DNA from: Euborellia annulipes
Lineage: Eukaryota > Arthropoda > Insecta > Dermaptera > Anisolabididae
NCBI GenBank assembly: GCA_023213315.1
Contig: JAKCPI010005633.1
Coordinates: 1 to 64,000 of the forward strand
Length of the DNA: 64,000 nucleotides
Reading direction: 5' to 3'
Positions 35,551 through 47,500 of the stretch are shown one piece after another. The notes under the pieces were generated by a model. The model was given only the letters and a program-made list of their open reading frames with translations, was not told where the DNA came from and ran no database searches. Position 1 is the first letter of the stretch. Each line of letters opens with the position of its first letter. Made by a program: the position numbers and the translations under genes.

Positions 35551-38500
35551 GCGGGCTTTAAATGTTAATAATTATAATCTCTATTTTATTTATATCTCTA
35601 TTTTCCAATATTTCAAGAAAAAAAAAATTTTTTAATCATATATAATTAGATATTACTTTATGTACCCGAAAAAAGATGTAAGGGGGTGCCGCCGGGAGTC
35701 GAACCACATTCGGGTACATATCTAAAAACATCAAACAGGTAATATCTAATTATAAAAATTTCCGATTCGCGGCTTATCTACGCGATATATTTAATATCTT
35801 AAATATTATATATAATTTCTTATTTATATTTTAATCATGATTCCATATTATTATACCCAAGAAAGAAAAGATAGGCGTGTCTAAAACGTATATTATAAAC
35901 AATTTGTATTATGTACATAATCATTTGGTGAACACCACATAAGGTAAATCTTTACCGCACAATTTTTATTATCTTTTAAGGTAGATTTTTAAGATGATTT
36001 CATTCAAGAAAATGTTAAATTTATTAATCATTAATTCCGTCCTTTTTTTTGTTTTAATGACTGATTTTTGTTATTCTATTTCTATCATTTTATTAAATTT
36101 ATTTATAAGAAAGTTTATATTAAATATATGAATGGATGTGCTTTTAAATATTTTTTATAATGCTATATTTTTTTAAATTAAATTATTTTAAAATTAAAAA
36201 CAATTATTTTAAAATGAATTAAAAAAAAAAATTATTTTAAATTCGTTATCGAATTTAAATAAGTGGAAGGATATTGAGATGTTTCGGCATAAATAAACTT
36301 TACTGGAGTAGAAGTGAAATCTTATATCTTTGAAATGGTCTCACCCTTTGTAGAAGGGTGAGCATCTCCGTCGTGAAATAAAGGGATGCCGAATTATCAA
36401 AATACTTCTCCACTTGTTATCATAAGTGATATATTAACTAGTTACATTCTTATAGGCCGGTATTTGAATTTATTTCAAATATACCCGAATAATATGGATT
36501 AGTTTTATTTTGGTATTTGCCGAGAAATCCCTCCCCAGGGTTCTAAGCTGCATAAGTAAGATACAAAATATGTATTAAAAATTATTTCATTTGAAATTAT
36601 TTATTTTGACTAATAATTTTATATAATATAAGCATATTGATTTATTTAAAAAAATGTATAATTTACTAATGACAAATTAATAATAAACATCTCTCTTTTA
36701 AAAATTTTTTTATTACAATTCCAGATTTTTTGTGTCGACATATTTTGTTTCCGACAGTACGGTACATTTGAATTCAAGATGTAAAATTTATAAACCTGGG
36801 AAAAATATTTATATTTCGTTACCATGGCAACCATTTCTGATTTGGCTAATTAAAGACAATATTGGTAGACATCAGTACATATCATTTAATGTATATATAT
36901 TTACACCTGGATTTGAAGAAGAATAAATCTTTTTGGTTTGGCTCTCAATCATGGGCGTAACTAGGGGTGTCCCGGGGGAGGACGGTGCCCCCCCCCCCAG
37001 AAGACTCCCCCCGCCCCATGAAAAATTGAGGCCTTCCAGATTCCCCGAAGGATGGCTGATCCCATGCCCCTCCCCCCCCCACAGCCAAATTCCCTAGTTG
37101 CGCCCACCTTAATAAAAGGCCAGAGATGTTTTTTTGGAGGGGGAAGGGAAGGAAAATATAGTTTTATTTTATTTATTTATTTTTTTTTAGGTAAAAATGA
37201 ACAAAAATAATTATAGAAATGAGTTTTTCTTGTAAAACAATCAACAAATTTATATGTATTTACCCTGGTATTTACAAAGCTAATAGTTGAGTAATAGTTA
37301 CTTGATCGGTTAAGAGATGGCTCCATCAGTATTAAAAACTTCGCACATGAAACTCATATTCAGCACCATATCGCCGAAATTTTTTAAAGGAATAACGGAC
37401 CTAGATTTTCAATTAATATTATATAAGCCTACAATATATTTATAAATAATAAAATAAATGAGTTTTTTTTTTGCTATTTGTATGGTATAATTCCCCTTTT
37501 CTTTTTTGTTGTCAATTTCTCCTTCAAAAATAAGGTCAGAGTAATTTTAAAAGCTAATTATCTCCGCAGCCGAAGAGTATTAAAAAAAAATCCATCTATG
37601 CAAAAAATATAATAAACTGAAAATAATTTTAAGACTTTTATTTGCTTAGATTTGTAAAATTTTATTGGCAAAAATATGTTTTTTTACGTTGACTATCTGC
37701 CATTGCATTGTTTGGCTAGCTTCATTCTTAATGGTGACGGGTGACGCCTGTTGACCCAACCCAGGTTATGAGAATAATCAAAATAAAACACCTTTTAATT
37801 GACAATCACTATTTCTTACAATTATTATTAATAAATTTTAATTAATAAAAAATAAAACAAAATGGCAATAGCTGAAACAAAACAAGACTATCCAAAAGCA
37901 TCAAGTAAGATTTTTCTTCTTTTTTTATATATATAAATCACCATAATAAATTAACGATTTTATTTCATAATTTAGATGCTCTGGTGTTTGGAGGATTATT
38001 AACATATTTCGCTGGATTATGTTTATTAATGGCATTTGCAAGGTAAGAAAATTACAACTGATAATAAGATAAGCAATTGAGGGATTGAGTTTTAATGTTT
38101 ACTTTTTTTTTTACTTCTAGCCCTTATTGGATCAAATCATATCAGGAGTCGTTTAGTTCATTTAAACATATGGGCCTGTGGGAATATTGTTTTGAAGCGT
38201 TTAGATATCCATACTATCAATATGATAAACTTTTTGATGGTTGTTATTATATCTTTGGACAAGAGTATTTTATTGTTCGAGAATGGCTTTTACCTGGTAG
38301 GTATAATTTATGAAAATTGTTTTAAGATATTGCTCAATGAAATTTTTAATCTAATTAATTAAACAATATCAAACAAGAGCAGGCAGCCAAGTAGTTAGTC
38401 TCCATGAATTAAAAGAGTGTTCCTAAACAGAGAGTTTTATTTTATGGAGACTATCTGGCTGCCTTCTCTTGTTACGTATTGTTTAAATACAACAGCCACT

Positions 38501-41500
38501 TTATCTCTTTAATTACAATTTATTAAAAATATTGATCACAAGTTACATTCCCAGAAAAATGTTTGGGAACGAGAGTCCCTAATATGTGATTATGCTGCAT
38601 CTTTGAAAATATATATATATTTAAATCGAGAGGTCATGAAAAAGTCCCAGAAGTGAAATTTACAAATTTACATGTTTTTAGACAATGTCTCCTTTTAAGT
38701 AGCCTACTCCCTTGGAAATCTATACAATTTTTCCACTGCTATCAGGACAAGGAGAATTCATCATCTGTAATTCTGTCCAGCTCTTACGGCGATTTTTATT
38801 TAACAAGGATTTCTTGAGCTTTGGAAACAAATGTTTATAAGAGCCGTTCGGCTGAGTACGTGGGCTGAGGGATGTCAGTCATGACGTTTTTTGAGCAATA
38901 ATGAGGAAATTGAGGAGTGGCTGCTGCACTAAGCACTAAGAATGAATGAACAGGCGCATTGCCATGATGGAGGACTCACTTCCCACTTCACAATTGAACA
39001 TAATTGATGACCATATCTCAGCCTCCCTTCTATTTATTATTCTATTTGCAAACCTGACACCTGGGGACTTGTTTTACTATTTCCGAAACTGAAGAGATTC
39101 TTGAAAGGGTAATAATTTGATTCAAAATGGCAAATTAAAAGAAAATCGCTCAGGCGAAGAGCTTTACAGATGATTTCTCACGGTTCTTAGACCAGTTGAA
39201 AGAGCGGTGAAATAAGCGTCCATTACATTGTAATTTTTTAAAGATTTTAAAAAAATTCAGTCCCCGAACTTTTTGTTCACCCCTCTTATGTAGGCAACTT
39301 TTAAATAAATTAAATAGTTATCATGATCCGAAGGAACTCTGCAGCCGAGAGATTGATTAAAAAAAATATTTTATTTAATTTTTATTCGCCGACGTTTCGG
39401 TAGCCAATCACCACCGATAATAATTAACAATATTTGCTTTGATAAAGTTTGTGATTGGCGACCGAAACGTCGGCGAATAAAAATTAAATAAAATATTTTT
39501 TTTAATCAATCCAAGAGAAATAATAATGATGCTCTCTAGCTCTAGTCCAATTTCAAGTAAAAAATATATTCTATTAATATTCTTCCCCCATTCGCCTAAC
39601 ATTGTTTCCAGTATAAAATCAATTAAGAATGATTTTGTTGATATTTTCTTTTTTAGCTTGGCTGATGGTCGTTCAAGCCTTTGTTACTCTTGCACTCCTC
39701 TTATCTTATTTCTCTCAAATCATCATCGCCATGGAAATTTGCCGATGGCCTTTGGAATTTGTGCTTCGCTATGAATATCTCCTTTCTGGAATTGCTTTTA
39801 TTTGTAACGCGAGCTCATGTAAGTTTCAAAATTAAAATTATATATATATTTGGTAGTGCTAGAAAGAAAGTCTTATTTCTTTTATATTTACCTAGTAAAT
39901 TTATAAGAGAATTGGAATTTAGATGAAAAATCTATGAATATTTTTTCTTCGTATTAAATAAAGATCCTTCTTTTGGAGATATATTAATAAAAAGTTGAAT
40001 TAGTTTTTTAAAAAAACGCTGAGAGGTTTTCATTGAAGAAATTTGAAAAATGTATTTTAAAAGAAAAATCTGGTGTGACTGGCGCACAGCACACACCTTC
40101 GGTAATCGAAAGTTGTGTACTGTGCTTGTCACACCAGATTTTTTGTGTCGACATGTATTTAGTTCCCGGCAGTAGGGAATATTTGAATTCAGATGTCAAA
40201 ATTATAAACATGGGAAAATATTTATATTTTGTAACCATGGCAACCATTTCTCCTATCTTCTCTATGAAGTACAAGAGTAAAGTGGTCTTCAAACAATTTT
40301 GAGGGCAAAACGAGAATATACATTTGAAAGAGCATCTAAAAAATAATTGATTTTTGAATTTTAATCAAAATCGTTAGAGCGAATTTTGAGAAAATCGAAA
40401 AAACTGAAAAAGTACATCAGTAAAGTACTAGTACTCTTTGGCCGATTTTGATTAAAAGCTTATTTTCACGCTCCCGGGAGGTGTTTAACTTAAATATAAA
40501 ATTTCAACCTCCTAGCTCAATTCCTTCATGCTTAAAATTGAACACACACACACACACATACAGACACACAGACAGACAGACCATGTCGCGAAAACCACTT
40601 TTTTGGATACAGGGGACCTCAAAACGTAAAGATCCATCAAAATCTCGACATCGAATTTTTGACATGAATCCAATACTTTCTCTCTCTATATATTAACATA
40701 TATATAGAGGTAAGAGAAAGTAAAATATGCTTTTTCTTTCAATAACTATTTCATTTACAGAAAAACAATATTTTTTTTTATTTCCAGCTTTCCTGATGTT
40801 TCTGGCTGTTTGCATTTTTGGTGGCGAATGCTGGCGCAGAGATTGGCTCATGTATCCAAGATATAATTTCCTTTCTTGGTCTTACGGCTTTGCAGTTATC
40901 GCTTTTATGATTCATGGCATTGCAGCACTCTTTTTATATTTGGTAACTATCTTTGTTTATAACATATCTTAAAAACAAAGACTGATGACTACAATCTTGT
41001 TTTATGATGTTTCTCATTTTTTAATTCATCCACAACGTCGATTTTTAATAATTTAATAAGAGCCATATTATAAAAAATTATTAACAGTCGGGCTTTAACA
41101 AAATATACATGGACTTGCTAAGAGTCTGAGCAAGTAGTTATAAAGAAACATGGCATTTATATTTTGTTAAAGGCCGACTATTTAATAATTTTTAAATATG
41201 GCTCCAACCTACAGCAAGTGGTCGAAACATGGTCTGGGGTTAAATAAAGTTTTATTAAAAACTTTTGACTTTGAATGAACCTCTTGATCTAAATCCTATT
41301 AAATATTGTGAAAAAGGTTTCTGAGCTTCATCCAAAGAAAATATTATTAAATAGTTTTTGAGGACCATTTATTTTAATCAGATATTCAAAAAATGCCTCG
41401 ATTCGGATTTAACAAGTCATAGGCCAAATACTACTCCACAAAATTTGTTAAAAATTTTTAAGACTTGATGAAATTACATTGGTTGAATATATCAGAAGTT

Positions 41501-44500
41501 TGGATGTATAGGTGCAAGCATCCATTTGCCGAATCGAATATTAATTTATTGTTCAAATAACAATAGATAGGTCTCAAAAACTATTATAACTACATATAAA
41601 TAAGCCCCTATCTCTATAAAGGGGTTGCCTTACAGTATGGTATTAGAGTTGACCAAGATGTAGGTCCTTCTACTAGCAAAACAAGACGGACAATTCAGAA
41701 ATTTTGTATAAATATTTCTAAATGTGAGAGAATTCGCAATGCGTACTGCATATATACAAGTGAGGTTTTGCTCGTTGAGGGACTGGTGGTCTGGAGCAAG
41801 TAGAAGCAATCGATGTCCGAGATAGGCTGAAGATTCCTGGTTCATTTTATGGGGGCCAGGGAACAATTAAGCCAACAGAAAAACAAATCAACTCATAAAA
41901 TTTGTTAAAATATTATTCTAAAAAGGCAAATCTAGGTAATATTTTTCAAAATGTTGGCCAAAATAAAAGAAAAAGATCATAGCAAAATATATATTCATTT
42001 AAATATTTTCATTTTTTTTAAATTTATCATTAATTTATTATTATTAGGGGAATTTTTAATTATAGATCACATTTTTGTTATTAATTATTTATTAAAAATA
42101 TAAATACTCTACAACGTTTCAACTGCTTATTCTGCAGTCGTTATCAACTCGACTCACCCTCAACCCGACTCAAGTTAACTGATTCGGAGCAAATGCACAG
42201 CACTTGATAACGGCTGCAGAATAAGCAGTCGAAACGTTGTACAGTATTTATATTTTTAATAAATAGTTAATAACAAAATGTGGTTTATAATTAAAAATTT
42301 CCCTAATAATAATAATTCAAACCACAAAAGCTTTAATAAACACATTCGTGATAAATATAACCATTAATTTATTGTTTTTAATTGTTTTTTTTTTTTTTTT
42401 TTTTTAGGATGCTCGTAAGAATTGGGAGATCCGCGAACAGAGCAAAGCACTTGTAGCACAGATGCACCCGCAACCACACTCACGTAACGGCTTTGTGTAA
42501 ACGAAATATTTTTTATATATATTACATATATATTCCCGTTTATTATATATTATCTTATCTTAAAAATTTTATTTAAGAGTATTTTTTTTTTATATTTTTA
42601 CATTCGATTACTTCAAAGAAGTAATATTTATAAAATTTGGATTACGTGCAAATAATGCTCAACTTCTATTATTTATACATATTAATATTAATATATATAA
42701 ATCTTCACCGAGATTATTAATATACACATTTTACCTGACAAATTGTCCATAATGAAATGCTTGTAGAATATTATATGCATTTAACTTATACCGTATATGA
42801 TATAGAGGCTCAGGAAAGTGACGAATCTATATATATATATATAATGCATTTTATGCACAAACTATTGTTTATTATAAATTACAATATGTAAATTTTAAAT
42901 GTCTTTTTTAGCATATATATGAAGAGACATGCCATTTGCACTTTGATGAATAATAATTGAAATATAATTATTTTAGAACAGTTTTTTTATATTGCGGAAC
43001 TAAAGTTGTCCATCCTGCGGAAAAATTTGTTGCGCTGATATCTGTATATCCCTATATATGTATATGTGTTTGGGAAATTTCGGGGGGGGGGGGGGCCCTC
43101 GGCCCCCCCCGTTTGGAAATTCGGGGGCCCTTATATACGCCCTTCCCAAATGATTTTTTGAACAGTCGTTAGTTAATGCTTCCACAAAAATGTATGGAGT
43201 AAAATTTTAATAATGTGCAATTTAAGGATATTTGTTGAGTCCTGATAACACTATTAAAACTATAGAATATTTAACAATTGTTTATTTCCCTTATTCGGAA
43301 ATGGATAATCACTACACATTTTTCCTCTCTATAAGAAATTATTACAATCCTTTCATTTCATATAGATTCGTCACACCTGAGATAGCGTTTTTTAATATTG
43401 CAATGCGAATAAATAAAACAAGAGCATTTAAATAATTGTTAAAGACAATCAAATTTTAATATGAATTTATAAAATTTAATATCCCTGCTTCTAAAATTTT
43501 TTTTTTATATATATATTTATTAAACTCTATCGATCTTAAACATTCCGTCCATGTGATTATATTGCATCTTTTATTAATTTAATTTTTAAAACTATTAATA
43601 CGGGTGCAAAAACATTAAATTCTTATTTCATTCATCTCACAAATATACATTTGATAGACAAAAACATTTCTGTCATCAAATGAATAGATTATTTCATATC
43701 TATTAAAAGAATACTCCCACCATATTTTTTTAAATATCCGTCCAAAATTGATTAGCTAGCCTATATCATTTTCACATTCCATTTTTTTCATGTAGGCCTA
43801 CTATTTTTTAATAATCATAATTTTTATATATATATTTTTTATTTTGTAATATAGCATTTAAATTTTATATTTTATTTCATTCAAAATATTGTTATTTTTG
43901 TGTCTTGTTAAAAAAAAATAAGGGCATTTTCAATCCTTGCATATCACGCAAATCATTCATTATTAATGGAATATTAAGCACTAATTTTTATCGTGCACAT
44001 CAAATAAAAAAAAACTTTAAACAATTTTTCGTCATTTCAAATTTTAAATGTGCAATTAGTATTTGATGACTATTAAAAAAAATTATATTTAGTCATAATA
44101 GATGATTATTATATTCAATTATTAAATAATTCATTTAAATGTTATATAGAAAATCTTGAAAATAATTATTTTAATAAATATTCAAAGGAAATTGAAAGAT
44201 TTTTTTTTTAATATAGGTCAGCGGTTCCAAACTTTTTTGTCCTCGGACCCACCTACGGGTCCTACAACCCCCGCCAGGATGTTTTTTTTAAACCATTTAT
44301 TTATTTATTTATTTATTTACAGGTTGATCTAGCTTGTTTCGTCAGATCTAAACATTTACGCTGAAATTTTATTGAATTTAATCAACAACAAAAGCAACAA
44401 AAAATCTCGCCTGACTGTTTAAAAGAAAATGCAGAGATATACTTTCCCAAAAAAAGCAACGGTCATGACTAACGAAAGGATGAAATTTATTTTTACTTAT

Positions 44501-47500
44501 AATTATTTATAATTATTTAAATGACATCCTGTATATTAAAAAATATTTTAAAATGTTAGTCTTGAAACTTACCTGGAATGTTGAAATCTTGACATATATC
44601 CAAAACAAATTCAACGGATTCGACTGGAATATTGCCATCGACGAACACATAAAGGCTTTCACGAATTTTATCAACGAACTTTGTCAACTATAAAAAAAAA
44701 AGAAGAAAAAAGTTAATTATAATTTCAAGCCTAAATTGCTTTTCTGTGGAAGTCTTATTCTTTAGCAAGCTAATTAATTGTAGATATGAGAATAACAAGA
44801 TGTTGGTTGACATAATCACTAACAGTAGAAGAAATATGTTTTAATAAACTAATATTATTTAATATATTTTGTTCCAACAGTTTGGGCAGTCAGACGAATG
44901 TGTCTTTTATGTCTCTGGCGGTTCTAAGCTTTTCGACATGACTCTAGTAAATACTACTGATTATTCATCATTTTTCTTGGCAAAGAAAATTTTTTTAACC
45001 CTACATAATTCAATTAGATCAATTATTAACTTACCAGTTGTGGAGTAATCAGATCATGTATCGAAAAATCTCCGAATCCAACGCGACATTCGCCGTGAAT
45101 ATCCAGAACAGCTGAATACCAAGCAGTTGAGCATTCCTTCGTCGAAATGATTCCAGATTGATCCTAAACATGAGAAATAAATGTTCAAAGGACTAACTCA
45201 GACTAAATATTTCTGATGAATCAATTCATTTATGCTTACGGCAAAGTCCAAAAAAAAAAAAATGATAAAGTATGTCAATAAAAAGTTCTTTAATGGAGAG
45301 ATAATTTTTATCGGAGATAACGTGGAATCCGTATAAAAACTATAAATCATATCATAATACAAACATTATTTTTAATGCAATTTTTTAAATCTAAAAATGA
45401 GACTGGAAAAGACACAATTTCCAGCTCTTGTGAAGAAAAAAAGTATCGGTTAATGTGACATTTTGGAAAATACCCACTGCATTATATAGATTGCACAATT
45501 TTTTTGGACAATCTATAAATGGGCAGGTATTTCACAAATTACATATAATTGCCACGGTTTGTTAAGCAATCCGTCCAAAGATAACATTGTCTTTCTTTTT
45601 TTCTTTTCAAAGGAAAGGTTTGGCTCACAAGCAGCATGCCGCCTTACTTCCATCAGTTGTCCCACTGAAGCAATTCGGAGAAAGATTTGATGCTAGCAAT
45701 GACAAGGGATGACTCAGAAAAACCCTAGATCTTGCAAAAAAGAATAAATTTCAAAAAACAGTACTACTAGCTCACTCCAATTGACCGAAAAAGAGAGTAA
45801 AGAATCCGTTGGTAATCCAAAACAGAAAAAGAGCAGTTGAAGTGTGAACATCAATTCTTGATGTCGACAGGACTCATGAGTGTCCCAACAACATCCTAGA
45901 ACTGATGAAGAGTGTTTACGATGACCTGTACATGCTGATGACCAACTTAAGCAAAAATACAGAAAGTGCCAAAGTTAAGACCTTTCCATATGTGATTATT
46001 TCATTGTTTTTATAAAAGAAAATGAAAATCGTTTTTGGAAATATTCTAGATTTGAACCATGAAAGTTTCCATTAATTTCCATTAAAAATATATATTTTTT
46101 TAAAAACAATGAAATAATCACAAGTAGAAAACGCATGGGTGGGACTTAACTTTGGCGCTCACTCTACACATGGGTGCAGAAATACATACGACCTAAGAAA
46201 AATTATTAGAAAAACATCTATAGAGGCGGGGATAGCAAGTTAATTTTTCTGAAGGAGTGGTCATTTTACAAAAGCTGTTAACAGGGTATAAGCAAAGCCG
46301 AGCTTCTCTGTTTTCCAAATGCCTTAGTTCTTTGCCATGCTCTAATAAATAATAATCCTTATGATTATATTGTATGTCCAGATTTGATTTTATTATTATT
46401 ATTATTAACTTTTATAATGATTTTGTCTAGGAATTTGTCTTAATAAAAACATCTTTTCATTTTCCCCATTTTCCCCCTCTCTTCAGATTAAATACAATGT
46501 TCGGACGTTTTACAAAATGCCTTGACCGTAACATAATATATATATATATATATATGAACCTCTGAGGAACCACATCCTACATGCTTTGCCAAGAATCTAA
46601 CTACCCCTCTCTTCAGATATAAATATATATATTTATATATATATAATTCGGAGAGAAGTTGCAGCTGATGTTAGAAATTAGGAAGAACAACTACAGGAGC
46701 AGCAAAAAATAAAACCTTTGGATACCAAATGTTGAAGGAACCGTTACGGACAAAATTTTATTTTTATTTATTTATATGAAGACAAAATTTCGTTCGAGAC
46801 GTCTCCTTCGACATTTGGTATCCAAAGGCTTTGTTTTTTTTTTTTTTGCTGCTTCTTTGCTTGCTCTTCCTAATTTATAAATATAAACTTAGAAGGAAGC
46901 ATCATTGCGACTAGAGAACTCCAATAATTTTGCAAAGACAAACAGTCCAAGTAATATATATATATATATATATAAATAAAAAAAAAAATAAATGTAATTA
47001 TTAATTCTCATTAACATGAATTCACATTAACACAACATTTTTATCAAAATTTCAGTACTTATTTTTTATTATTAATTTTTTAATTTGAATATGGCGCATT
47101 GTTGTGATGTAACTAACAATCACTAGATTTGTCACTAAAAAGTAACTAAATTAGTTGGAGTCGACAGCAAGATGCCACTGCCTCTCTCAAGTTCTCTCTT
47201 TTATAAAATAGTTTAATTATTTGTGTGAAGTGATTTTGTGATTTATATGAAGTTCAACATTTAAAGAAGAAAAAGCTTTGTCTCAATAATGTAAGTGAAT
47301 TAAATATTTTCTTTTCTGTTAATTTAAAGAGTCTGTATCAAATCAGTTAATTGATCAAAAAGAGATTCCAAGAAATGGCGAATAAAATTGAAATGTGTTC
47401 AATTTATTTTATTTAAAATTATAATTTATTTTAACAAATCCATTTATTGATACTTGGATTTTTATAAAATTTTATATTGATATATATACATGTATGTATA

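Larger units (their letters stand above)
32853..37861. other. Region between tetraspans B and C, AT-rich with repeats
   Basis: No exon recognised. Contents: AT-rich DNA and TATA microsatellites; a reverse tRNA-derived fragment (33545-33690); AT-rich DNA; an inverted-end element (34756-35517); an (AT)n tract; a small inverted repeat with a tRNA-like piece (35644-35755); AT-rich DNA; R1 (36715-36850); a poly-G/C type repeat (36950-37120). A GC-richer patch at 37730-37770 (GGTGACGGGTGACGCCTGTT) about 100 bases before the ATG may be promoter or 5' UTR of C. Confidence 0.45.
7172..44572 (-). other. 37.4-kb kinase intron hosting three opposite-strand genes
   Basis: The donor is GTAAGT after 44573 and the acceptor TTTTTTTCAG before 7171. 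The split Val codon and flanking conserved motifs show that the two exons belong to one gene. The intron contains complete plus-strand tetraspan genes A, B and C and most of the repeats described here. The other kinase introns are 69 bp to 3.1 kb. Confidence 0.8.

Noticed and set aside
40541..40582. CRISPR-like or tandem array
   Set aside because: It is a CA/CAGA microsatellite inside R1; a eukaryotic context rules out CRISPR.
45600..45960. Transposase gene
   Set aside because: Composition suggests old coding DNA, but frames are broken and no motif (HxNAPxH, DDE) could be identified; kept only as a decayed element.
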